Shown here one piece after another: positions 1 to 7,103 of a stretch of DNA of 10,692 nt. Each line of letters begins with the position of its first letter. Positions within the stretch are counted from its first letter, which is position 1. The notes beneath the pieces are model-generated. The model was not told where the DNA came from. It saw only the letters and a list, made by a program, of their open reading frames with translations, and did no database searches. Location of the stretch: positions 1 through 10,692 of the forward strand of contig JACQEV010000360.1 of assembly GCA_016200385.1 (NCBI GenBank). Direction: 5' to 3'. The stretch comes from Candidatus Methylomirabilota bacterium. GTDB taxonomy: Bacteria; Methylomirabilota; Methylomirabilia; Methylomirabilales; Methylomirabilaceae. A program made the translations under genes and the position numbers.

Positions 1-1616
1 ACCCCGGCCGCTTCCAGCCTGGCCTTGAAGTAGGCGGCCAGGGAGTTCGGCTCGATGGTGGTGCCTGACTTGCTCGCGACAATGAATAGCGTCTCCCGAA
101 TCGGGATTCCTCTCTCCACGGCGCGGATGGCACCGGGGTCGGTCGAGTCGAGCATGGTGAAGGCCGTGGCCCCTGGCTGCACCCCCAAGACGGCCCGCAT
201 CACCTCCGGGGCGAGGCTTGAACCACCCATTCCCAGCAGCACGACATGGCGGGTCCCTTCCGCCCGGACAGAGGCGGCGAAGCGCTTCAGCCGGGGCAGG
301 TTCTTAGCCATGAGCTCCGGCGACTCCAGCCAACCAAGGCGGTTGCTGATCCGCTTCTGCTCTGCCGGGTCCTCTGACCAGAGGTCGGCCTGTCTCGCCC
401 ACATCCCCTCGACGAACCCGGAGAGCTGGAGCTCCACGTTGTAACGGTCCAGCTCACGCCCGATCCCGGCCCCGGCGATCTCGTATCGGCCCCTCAGAAG
501 GGCAGCCTTGCGCTTGGTGTCGATCCCCAGGATGAGGGCGTCGAAGGAGTCCTCGAAGGCCCGGACCGCCTCGTCCTTAAGCCGGACGTAGATCTTCGGC
601 ATGTCCACGCCAGCGGCCGCAAGCTCCACGAAGATCCGCCGTGCCGCCTCCACGTCCTGCTCGATGGTCGGCCGGGACCAGCCGTGGTCGCGGAAAGCGG
701 CGACTGTGCCCGGCGGCATCGTGTTGACGGTGTCGGGTCCCACCAGCTCCTCGATGTATAACACGTCGCTGTACTTAGGGTTCTTCGTGCCGGTGGAGGC
801 CCACAGCGGCCGCTGGCGGCGGGCCCCCTTCGCTTCAAGCGCCCTGAACTCAGAGCTCCCGAACAGCTCCTTGTACCGCTGATAGACAAGCTTGGAGTTG
901 GCGACGGCCGCCTTGCCCTCGAGGGCATCCAGGCGCCGCTTGGCCTCGGGATGGCGCGCCCCCGCCAGCAGCCGGTCGAGCTCCTTGTCTACCGCGGTGT
1001 CGATGCGGCTTACGAACACACTGGCGACGGAGGCGATCCTGCGGACATCGCCCCCCCTGGCCACTCGATCACTCAGGCCGTCCAAGTAGGCCCGTGCCGC
1101 CGCTTCATAATCCATCTGCGAGAACAACAGGGTGATGTTGATGTTCACCCCCTCGGCGACCAGGCGGCGGACGGCCGGGAAACCGGCCGCCGTCCCCGGG
1201 ACCTTGATCATGACGTTGTCCCGATTCAGGAGCTTCCACAGGGCGAGGGCCTCGGCAACCGTCCCGTCCGTGTTATGCGCCAGGGTGGGGGAGACCTCGA
1301 GGCTCACGTACCCATCCCCTCCCTGCGTGGCCTCGTATTCCCCGTGCAGGATGTCGGCGGCCTCCGCGATGTCCCCCGTCACCACGCGTGTGTAGATCTC
1401 CAGGGCCGACATCTTGCGGCGGGCGAGGAGTGCGATCTCCTCGTCGTAGGCATCGGTCTGGTTCACCGCCTGCTCGAGGATGGTCGGGTTGGAGGTCACA
1501 CCGCCCAGACCGTCCCGGGCGATGAGGCGTAGCAGCTCGCCGGAGGCGAGCAGATGCCGGCTCATGAAGTCGTACCAGAAGCTCTGGCCGTACTGCCGGA
1601 GATCCAGGAGGGACAT
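1..1616 (-). CDS. tal-pgi: Bifunctional transaldolase / glucose-6-phosphate isomerase, C-terminus cut off by window edge
   Basis: This frame is open from ATG at 1616 to the window edge, giving 538 complete codons. Residues 1 to about 290 are a transaldolase, which moves a dihydroxyacetone unit between sugar phosphates through a lysine Schiff base. Visible motifs are GGVTSNPTI (38-46), SLEVSP with the likely acid/base Glu107, VMIKVPGT with the Schiff-base Lys138, NINITLLFS (158-166) and ASVASVFVSRID (195-206). From about residue 380 a phosphoglucose isomerase (SIS-fold) begins, with VVLLGMGGSSLAPEV (458-472) and FIVASKSGTTIEP (511-523), so the catalytic end of the isomerase lies outside the window. 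Members of this fusion family are usually about 950 residues long. The start is supported by AGGAAGG just upstream, overlapping the stop of the transketolase gene 10 bases away. The two activities would carry carbon from the pentose phosphate pathway back to glucose 6-phosphate. Fusion is seen directly; function is by family. Confidence 0.93.
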   Translation of the reverse strand, partial: MSLLDLRQYGQSFWYDFMSRHLLASGELLRLIARDGLGGVTSNPTILEQAVNQTDAYDEEIALLARRKMSALEIYTRVVTGDIAEAADILHGEYEATQGGDGYVSLEVSPTLAHNTDGTVAEALALWKLLNRDNVMIKVPGTAAGFPAVRRLVAEGVNINITLLFSQMDYEAAARAYLDGLSDRVARGGDVRRIASVASVFVSRIDTAVDKELDRLLAGARHPEAKRRLDALEGKAAVANSKLVYQRYKELFGSSEFRALEAKGARRQRPLWASTGTKNPKYSDVLYIEELVGPDTVNTMPPGTVAAFRDHGWSRPTIEQDVEAARRIFVELAAAGVDMPKIYVRLKDEAVRAFEDSFDALILGIDTKRKAALLRGRYEIAGAGIGRELDRYNVELQLSGFVEGMWARQADLWSEDPAEQKRISNRLGWLESPELMAKNLPRLKRFAASVRAEGTRHVVLLGMGGSSLAPEVMRAVLGVQPGATAFTMLDSTDPGAIRAVERGIPIRETLFIVASKSGTTIEPNSLAAYFKARLEAAG

Positions 1617-1626
1617 GCTTGCCTTC

Positions 1627-2616
1627 CTAAGGGCTCACTACGGCAGCGCCCTTCGCCTTGCGGACGAGGACGCGATCGATCGCCCATAGAATGTGGTCGG
1701 TGGTGAGACCATAAGCCCGAAGCAGCTCCTCCGAAGTGCCCGATTCAGCGAAGGTGTCCTGGAGTCCTACAAACTCCATGGGCACCGGGCAGCGCTTGGC
1801 CACGGCCTGGGCAACGAGCGTACCCAGGCCGGGCCGGCTCAGATGCTCCTCGGCGGTGACGATCGCCCCAGTCTCCTCCGCCGCCATCTCGATCGTCGCC
1901 TCGTCGAGCGGCTTGGCGGTGTGGCAGTCGACGACGCGAACGTGTATCCCCTTCCGCTCGGCCAGCTCGGCTGCCTGGCACGCGACGGAAACCATCAGCC
2001 CGTTGGCGATCACCGTCACGTCGTTTCCGTCGGACAAGGTCTTGGCCCTGCCGAATGAGAAGCGCTCGCCCGGGGAGTAGAGCTTCGGCACCTTGGGGCG
2101 CCCGACCCGGAGGTAGACCGGGCCGTAGTGCTCGGCTGCGGCCCGGACAAGGGCCGCCGTTGCCACCTCGTCAGCAGGGACCGCGACCGTGAAGCCGGGC
2201 AGGCAGCACGCCAGGGCGACGTCCTCGATCGACTGCTGGGACGGGCCGTCCTCGCCCAGGGTGATGCCAGCGTGGCTGCCCACGAAGTTCACATTGAACT
2301 CCATGTAGGCGCAGCAGACGCGAAGCTGCTCGTACCCCTTGCACATCAAGAAGGAGGCGAAGCTGGACGCGAACGGGATGAAGCCCCCGGCCGCCAGGCC
2401 GGCAGCGATGGAGCATAGATTCGCCTCAGCGATGCCGACGTCGAAAAAGCGATCCTTGAACTTCTTGCCGAACAGTCCCGTATAGGTGGACTTTGACAGG
2501 TCGGCGTCCAGGACGACAATCCTGGGGTTCTCTTCGCCCAGCTCGGCCAGCGCCCGGCCGTAGGCCTCCCGGGTGGCCATGCCGAGCTCTAGGGGGGATG
2601 GCCAGCGCTTTATCAT
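1627..2616 (-). CDS. tkt: Transketolase C-terminal subunit (pyrimidine-binding and C-terminal domains)
   Basis: This 329-residue protein is the second half of a split transketolase, which transfers two-carbon ketol units between sugar phosphates using thiamine diphosphate. The pyrimidine-binding domain covers roughly residues 10-180 and includes FFDVGIAEANL (57-67). Glu64 there is the family's glutamate that activates the thiamine aminopyrimidine ring. SHAGITLGEDGPSQQSIED (114-132) is the typical substrate/cofactor loop, and the C-terminal transketolase domain covers about 195-315. The ATG at 2616 overlaps the TGA of the N-terminal subunit gene by four bases (ATGA), which implies translational coupling and a roughly 1:1 complex. 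A purine-rich GGGGGAT lies just upstream of the start. Split transketolases are common in archaea and many bacteria. DXP synthase and pyruvate/2-oxoacid dehydrogenase E1-beta are relatives, but the neighbouring transaldolase favours transketolase. Confidence 0.93.
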   Translation of the reverse strand: MIKRWPSPLELGMATREAYGRALAELGEENPRIVVLDADLSKSTYTGLFGKKFKDRFFDVGIAEANLCSIAAGLAAGGFIPFASSFASFLMCKGYEQLRVCCAYMEFNVNFVGSHAGITLGEDGPSQQSIEDVALACCLPGFTVAVPADEVATAALVRAAAEHYGPVYLRVGRPKVPKLYSPGERFSFGRAKTLSDGNDVTVIANGLMVSVACQAAELAERKGIHVRVVDCHTAKPLDEATIEMAAEETGAIVTAEEHLSRPGLGTLVAQAVAKRCPVPMEFVGLQDTFAESGTSEELLRAYGLTTDHILWAIDRVLVRKAKGAAVVSP

Positions 2617-3455
2617 CGCGATCCCCCAGACTCGATCTCGGCCAGCGCCCGCTGGATGTCCTCAGGCTTGTCCGGGACGCTGCCGTGGAATTTGAGTTGG
2701 TTTTCCATGTACGAGACGCCCTTTCCCTTCACCGTCGAGGCCACGATCACCGTCGGCCGATCCTGAGCCTGATCCGCCTCGCCGAAGGCGCGCAGGATCT
2801 GCCCATAGTCGTGCCCGTCGATTTCGATGGTGTTCCACTTGAATGCACGCCACTTGTCGGCCAGCGGCTCGAGATCGGTGATCTCCGCCACGGCGGCGTC
2901 GAGCTGCAGCCGGTTGTAGTCCACGATGGCGCACAGGTTGCCGAGCTTGACGTGCGATCCGTACATCGCCGCCTCCCAGACCTGACCTTCCTCGCACTCC
3001 CCGTCTCCCAGCAGCACATAGGTGCGAGACGGGCTTCTCCGCAGCCTGGCGGCCAGGGCCATTCCGATCCCCATCGACAGGCCGAGGCCCAGCGATCCGG
3101 TGGAGGCCTCGATCAGCTTGAGCTTCCGGCGGTCTGGATGTCCTTGCAGCGGGCTGCCTAAGCGGCGGAGGGAGCTGAGGAGGTCGTGGGCGATGTAGCC
3201 CGCCTCTGCCAGAGCGGCGTACAACACCGGACAGGCATGCCCCTTGGAGAGGATGAACCGATCCCTGTCCTCCCAGAATGGGTCGTCAGGCTTGTGACGC
3301 ATGACGGCGAAGTAGAGACAAGTGACGATGTCGGCGGCGGACAGGCTCCCCCCTGGATGCCCGGAGCCGGCGGCGGCGAGCATCTCGATCACCAGGCGGC
3401 GGATGCGCCTAGCCTGCTGCTTGAGTTTCTCGACATCCGCTGGACTTGGGTCCAT
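2613..3455 (-). CDS. tkt: Transketolase N-terminal subunit (thiamine diphosphate-binding domain)
   Basis: This 280-residue protein is the pyrophosphate-binding half of a split transketolase. The thiamine diphosphate/Mg motif is complete: GDG at 150-152 followed by Asn181 in VDYNRLQLD. Other family signatures are AAGSGHPGGSLSAAD (28-42), LSKGHACPVLYAAL (69-82), LQGHPD (103-108), TGSLGLGLSMGIGMA (119-133) and TVKGKGVSYMEN (241-252). The length matches stand-alone N-terminal subunits, about half of a one-chain transketolase (around 650 residues). The ATG at 3455 has an excellent ribosome binding site, AGGAGGG, six bases upstream. It is the first gene of a three-gene unit (transketolase N, transketolase C, transaldolase-isomerase fusion) and follows a 162-base spacer, so a promoter probably lies in or just upstream of that spacer, although I cannot point to convincing -35/-10 boxes. 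Confidence 0.94.
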   Translation of the reverse strand: MDPSPADVEKLKQQARRIRRLVIEMLAAAGSGHPGGSLSAADIVTCLYFAVMRHKPDDPFWEDRDRFILSKGHACPVLYAALAEAGYIAHDLLSSLRRLGSPLQGHPDRRKLKLIEASTGSLGLGLSMGIGMALAARLRRSPSRTYVLLGDGECEEGQVWEAAMYGSHVKLGNLCAIVDYNRLQLDAAVAEITDLEPLADKWRAFKWNTIEIDGHDYGQILRAFGEADQAQDRPTVIVASTVKGKGVSYMENQLKFHGSVPDKPEDIQRALAEIESGGSR

Positions 3456-3461
3456 CTACGG

Positions 3462-3468
3462 CCCTCCT
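3462..3468 (-). promoter_or_regulatory. Strong ribosome binding site for the transketolase N-terminal subunit
   Basis: On the minus strand this reads AGGAGGG, six bases before the ATG at 3455. It supports that start and suggests efficient independent initiation of the downstream operon. Confidence 0.75.
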
Positions 3469-3496
3469 TTCCTGGCAGACTTGGAACTTTTTCTGG

Positions 3497-3529
3497 CTAG
3501 GCATCGAGGACAGTGCGGTCGATGCCCAG
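3497..3529 (-). repeat. 11-bp inverted repeat in the spacer before the transketolase operon; possible terminator without T-tract
   Basis: The arms are 3497-3507 (CTAGGCATCGA on the plus strand) and 3519-3529 (TCGATGCCCAG). They pair over 11 positions with one G-T wobble around an 11-base loop. In the minus-strand transcript the hairpin falls about 90 bases after the stop of the haem-binding gene and about 40 bases before the transketolase start. No T-run follows on the minus strand (the next bases are A-rich), so it is not a classical intrinsic terminator. It could be a weak or Rho-assisted terminator, an mRNA-stabilising stem, or an operator. Confidence 0.4.
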
Positions 3530-3617
3530 GTTTAAGTGCGCTTCCATTTCCCCTGATCTGATGTTCTGTTCGGACTTTACGAACACCATGGCCGCTGGTA
3601 CCTCTGGGATCTGCCCC

Positions 3618-5561
3618 TCACCGTGCGAGCGGGTTCCGGGGAAACTTGAGGAGGGGCAACCGAACATCTCGGATAAATACCCGATCGGCCCGGATCTCCA
3701 GTGGTGGCGCAAAGCCTGTGGCCCCGGCCGCGGACACAAGATCATCCTGCTCCACCCCGTCGCCGCTGACACCGAGGCCGCCGACCAGTTTCCCATTCTT
3801 GTACAGCGGCATGCTCCCGGGGAAGAAGACGACACCGCTCTGATTGAGATTGGGTGTTTGTCCCCCCTGCCTGCATGGCCTCGCCACATCATTTGCGAAA
3901 AGTGGGAAGAACGGACCCGGGGAGGTGCCATCAATCCCGGGAGGATAAAGGGGCTGAGCGCCGAAGCTTATGGTGCGATTGGTAACCGCCGTCCCGAGCG
4001 GGACGCCGGGAAGATCATCGGGGGTCCGCGCAGAGCTGCTGAAGTAGACCACGTTTCGAGCCTTGGCGACGGAGACGTCTATGCTGAAGATAGTGGCGTC
4101 CGGCATGCGGAACAGGCCCAGGACCTTCCCTTGAAGGTCGGTGACCGCTATCACCATCCTGGTCGTGCTCCCCAGGGGGAGCCGGATCGCCGCCCGTGCT
4201 TGGTCGGCGAGGGCAACCGCCTGGTTGACGATCTGCTCGACCTCGGAAGCACTGAGCTCAACGCTTCCGAGCGGGCCGACAAGCCATCCATCCGGGACCC
4301 CTGCCGGTCGAGGACTGTCCAAGGGCCCAACGACGAACCCGCCTTGGTCGAATATGCCAGGACCCGAGCCTGCAGGCTGCGTCGTCTGGTTGACGAAGGG
4401 AAGCGCGATCCCTTCGAGAAAGATCACCCCCGGATCTGCAGGCCTCGGCCCAAACCTCGGATTAGGCACGCTTCCGACAAAGGCTGCAAACTCAGCCCGC
4501 TCTGGGCCGACACCGGCGACACCGATCCCGCCGACCAGCGTCCCATCTTTGAAGATCGGGACGCCGCCGCCGTTCACCGCGTTGGGATCGCTGTCGAAGA
4601 GATCGGCTTCACCAGTCATGATCCCCGGGCCGCACCCGCTCTGGTCAAGGCTGTTACAGGGCATCCCATTGCGAGAAGTCGCCGGATTGATCGCTGTTCC
4701 AGGATTAAAGGTCGCGTTGAGGGCGCACCCCCGATTCGTATTCTCGATCCCATAGAGGGCGGCGTTAGGCTTGTTCGCTATGCCGGGAGGGAAATGAATT
4801 CCGCTGATGAAGCGGACAGTTCTTGAGGAAAGGGGAGCCTGATTGTTGCTGAAGAATGCCCCAGTGCGGGCCAGCGAGACGGCGACGTCGTTCGCATCCA
4901 TTGGGACTCCAAAGTTCGCCGGAAACGTACTGGGGGCGTCGTGCTTGCGGAATAGGCCCAACACGTTCCCCTCTCGGTCGGTGACAGCGATGACCATGGT
5001 AGTCGCATCAAGAGCCTCGGCAGCTCCTTGAACGATTGCTGCGGCATCCGCTGCCGTGAGAAAGGGGGACGTCGCAGGGAGCGTGAAAGAAGTCTGTGCG
5101 AGGTTGCTAAGCCAATTCCCGTCGTCCAGGGGATACATCCCACTCTTTACCAGAAGGGCAAGAAGGGTGTAGAGGCCAGAGGGAATGTACGCCGGAAGCT
5201 GAATGGTGAGAATGGGCTCACTCGAAGTGGTTATGGTTGTACCAAGGCGGAAGGGCTTCAGGGCGCTGGTTAAGAGGTTCGCCCGATCGAACATGAGAAG
5301 CCAATTAGCTCCATCCCACACATAGATGGTGCCGTCAGGGAGCTGGACGGCCAGATAGAGGTCCCCAGAGCCCACGGCCGCATTTTGATTGATCAGGGTG
5401 AGGACGAGGGTATCACGGACGGAAAAAGTCGATTGGTTCAGTGATAGTGAAATGCCGGAGGCGCCCTGGACACTGCCGAAGGCCACCAAACAGTGGATGG
5501 CGATCAATAGCCCTACAGCGCTGAGTCGCGCCGCCTTCGCGGATCGGGAAAGTAGCCCCAT
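3618..5561 (-). CDS. Exported protein with two tandem HbpS/GlcG-type (haem-binding, DUF336) domains
   Basis: This is a 647-residue protein counted from the ATG at 5561. A TTG 21 bases further upstream (5582) is also open, but those codons are the ribosome binding site AGGAGGA itself, so the ATG is preferred. Residues 1-33 look like a Sec signal peptide: basic start, hydrophobic core LSAVGLLIAIHCLVAFG, then SVQGASG. Residues about 36-163 form a beta-rich sandwich-like domain of a sort I associate with exported proteins of environmental phyla. Two HbpS/GlcG-like domains follow at about 168-385 and 435-640. They share MVIAVTD..G.VLGLFR (189-205 and 469-485) and P(I/L)(F/Y)K.G.LVGG(I/L)GV (335-348 and 585-598), so they arose by internal duplication. 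The first carries an insertion with three cysteines. The family includes haem-binding and haem-sensing extracellular proteins, and the adjacent multihaem cytochrome makes a haem-related periplasmic role plausible. Specific function is unknown. Confidence 0.85.
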   Translation of the reverse strand: MGLLSRSAKAARLSAVGLLIAIHCLVAFGSVQGASGISLSLNQSTFSVRDTLVLTLINQNAAVGSGDLYLAVQLPDGTIYVWDGANWLLMFDRANLLTSALKPFRLGTTITTSSEPILTIQLPAYIPSGLYTLLALLVKSGMYPLDDGNWLSNLAQTSFTLPATSPFLTAADAAAIVQGAAEALDATTMVIAVTDREGNVLGLFRKHDAPSTFPANFGVPMDANDVAVSLARTGAFFSNNQAPLSSRTVRFISGIHFPPGIANKPNAALYGIENTNRGCALNATFNPGTAINPATSRNGMPCNSLDQSGCGPGIMTGEADLFDSDPNAVNGGGVPIFKDGTLVGGIGVAGVGPERAEFAAFVGSVPNPRFGPRPADPGVIFLEGIALPFVNQTTQPAGSGPGIFDQGGFVVGPLDSPRPAGVPDGWLVGPLGSVELSASEVEQIVNQAVALADQARAAIRLPLGSTTRMVIAVTDLQGKVLGLFRMPDATIFSIDVSVAKARNVVYFSSSARTPDDLPGVPLGTAVTNRTISFGAQPLYPPGIDGTSPGPFFPLFANDVARPCRQGGQTPNLNQSGVVFFPGSMPLYKNGKLVGGLGVSGDGVEQDDLVSAAGATGFAPPLEIRADRVFIRDVRLPLLKFPRNPLAR

Positions 5562-5570
5562 TTTCCCGCT

Positions 5571-5577
5571 TCCTCCT
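5571..5577 (-). promoter_or_regulatory. Ribosome binding site that fixes the start of the haem-binding protein gene
   Basis: The minus strand reads AGGAGGA nine bases before the ATG at 5561. It lies inside the reading frame of the possible upstream TTG start at 5582, which argues that the TTG is not used and that the protein begins MGLLSRS, giving a compact signal peptide. Confidence 0.75.
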
Positions 5578-5600
5578 AACAAGCCTTTATCGACCCCCGA

Positions 5601-7088
5601 CTAGCCCCCGGGCCTAACGGGCGCGGGCACAGCGGACGAAGGAGCCGCCCTCACCAGTTCTCTGATGGTGAATGGACCGTTTAGGTCCCGATCCTTGGCC
5701 TTGTCGTGGTACAAGTGACATTCCACACATCCAGAGCGGGCGCTCCCCGTATCTCGATGGCAATTCCGGCAGGTGGTGATGGAAGGCAGCAACACGTCGG
5801 TGGTCTCCTTGCTCTCCGCCGCCTTGTGGCATTCGGTGCACGCCAGCATCCGGTGAGCGCCGTGATCAAACCTGCTATGCGGTAGCCACCGGATTGGGAT
5901 CGCCGTAGGGGCCACCTCGGGAAGTTTCTCAGGCACAAAGGTGAGCATATGGCACAGTTGGCATTTCTGTTCTTTCTGTTTGAACAGGACCGCCTCTGCG
6001 CTCTGCATCTGCGCCGCAACCCACTGCTCAGGCGAGGATGGTTCCGCTGGTTCCTCGCGGCGAGCGGCGCGCCCGCGCGGGCGCTCCTCTTCCTCCTCGA
6101 CCTTGATCAATTCCAAGTCCTGGCAACGCTTCTTGAGGTCCTCGACGGCTCGTCCCCCTGCCTGGTTCTCTTTGTTCTTGAGTGCCTGACACTCCTCGAG
6201 GGTTCCAGTGAATACCTCCCGCAGGAACGCATGGACGATCGCGGGCCTATCGTGGGGGGCAATCGCCTCCGGGAGACTGGCGTCGAAATCGAGCGGATGG
6301 CAGGCGAGGTCACAGTGCTTTGTGTACACGATCGGCGCCATGTAAGCGCGCCAACCATCCGGCTGATGACAATAGCTACAGGTCAGTTGCAGCCCCTGCG
6401 GCCCCTCGATCAGTCCCTTCATCCCTCTCCGGGCTTTCAGGATATCAAGGCCCTTCAGTCCCGGCTTCAGGTGCTTCTGGTGATTCAGCTTCACCTGGGC
6501 GGAATCCTTGAGCCGCGCTTTATCATCCAGGCGGATGCGACTCGTCTGGTTGTTCTCCCTCACCAGGACTGCGAACTCTGGGTGGCCCGAGCTAAAGGTG
6601 TGAATGCTCCGCGCAAATGGTGTTGCGGGACCTTTCGTCAGGAGATCCGCGTGACACCGGGTACAGTGTTGACTATTCATGAATGCCAGGACGACATGCC
6701 CTTTGTGTTCCACATGGCAGGCGTCGCACTCAGGCCTAAATGTTTGGGTGTCGTGATGGACCGGCCCGTCATGGCACCTCAGGCAGGCCTTGTCAGTCAC
6801 CCGGAGCCAATAACTCTTCCCGGCCCGAGCGTCCCGGACCGCGATCACAAACGCGGGGTTATGGCATTGGGCGCAATGCACGCCGAACATGGCATGGGAG
6901 GTTGAAACAGGCCCGCTGGAGTAAATCCTCTGATCGCCAGTCGCCGCCAACGCGATAAGCCAGACTGCGGCGATGGCTGGTGCAGCAATCGTCAGGACGA
7001 GCTTCCACCGGCGGAACGGGTGGAGGCGTTTGAAGTACTGCAGCTCGATCCGTTTGGCTATTCCCTTCTGAGTCCGTGGACGAGGCAT
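5601..7088 (-). CDS. Membrane-anchored multihaem cytochrome c with ten potential haem sites
   Basis: This is a 495-residue protein. A basic cytoplasmic N-terminus (residues 1-28) is followed by one hydrophobic segment (about 29-50) that should anchor it with the rest in the periplasm. Nine CXXCH haem-attachment motifs begin at Cys72, 102, 121, 142, 237, 376, 417, 440 and 454. A tenth site, CDLACH at 259-264, has three residues between the cysteines. The haems fall in three groups (four at 72-146, two at 237-264, four at 376-458), and the last two groups are separated by a highly charged linker with a Glu run followed by Arg-rich sequence (about 329-350). GGAGG sits four bases before the ATG at 7088. 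The stop of the cytochrome b-like gene is only 15 bases upstream, so the two are co-transcribed. It probably takes electrons from the b haems and passes them to a periplasmic or extracellular acceptor. Similarity is to the cytochrome c3/c7-like families in general; no specific enzyme signature is seen. Confidence 0.92.
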   Translation of the reverse strand: MPRPRTQKGIAKRIELQYFKRLHPFRRWKLVLTIAAPAIAAVWLIALAATGDQRIYSSGPVSTSHAMFGVHCAQCHNPAFVIAVRDARAGKSYWLRVTDKACLRCHDGPVHHDTQTFRPECDACHVEHKGHVVLAFMNSQHCTRCHADLLTKGPATPFARSIHTFSSGHPEFAVLVRENNQTSRIRLDDKARLKDSAQVKLNHQKHLKPGLKGLDILKARRGMKGLIEGPQGLQLTCSYCHQPDGWRAYMAPIVYTKHCDLACHPLDFDASLPEAIAPHDRPAIVHAFLREVFTGTLEECQALKNKENQAGGRAVEDLKKRCQDLELIKVEEEEERPRGRAARREEPAEPSSPEQWVAAQMQSAEAVLFKQKEQKCQLCHMLTFVPEKLPEVAPTAIPIRWLPHSRFDHGAHRMLACTECHKAAESKETTDVLLPSITTCRNCHRDTGSARSGCVECHLYHDKAKDRDLNGPFTIRELVRAAPSSAVPAPVRPGG

Positions 7089-7103
7089 GAGGCCTCCAAA
7101 GGA

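Noticed and set aside
951..1532. 193-codon plus-strand frame opposite the transaldolase region
   Set aside because: It is antisense to conserved transaldolase motifs, and its sequence resembles no family.
3456..3617. Promoter for the transketolase operon in the spacer
   Set aside because: I could not find a convincing -35/-10 pair with correct spacing, so none is reported as a feature.
3497..3934. 145-codon minus-strand frame overlapping the end of the haem-binding gene, considered as evidence of a frameshift
   Set aside because: The haem-binding protein ends naturally at LLKFPRNPLAR, which fits the end of its second domain, and the overlapping part of this frame has no sensible sequence. 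Only its last 30 codons lie outside the gene.
3513..4826. 437-codon open frame on the plus strand opposite the haem-binding protein gene
   Set aside because: It is fully antisense to a gene with a signal peptide, clear domains and a strong ribosome binding site. Its translation is a charged, low-pattern sequence with no recognisable motif, as expected for a shadow frame in GC-rich DNA.
5562..5582. TTG start at 5582 for the haem-binding protein, adding seven residues
   Set aside because: The seven codons contain the ribosome binding site AGGAGGA for the ATG at 5561, and the ATG gives a normal signal peptide.
5949..6905. 318-codon plus-strand frame opposite the multihaem cytochrome gene
   Set aside because: The minus strand has ten haem-attachment motifs in frame, so this is a shadow. 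No ribosome binding site or domain pattern was seen.
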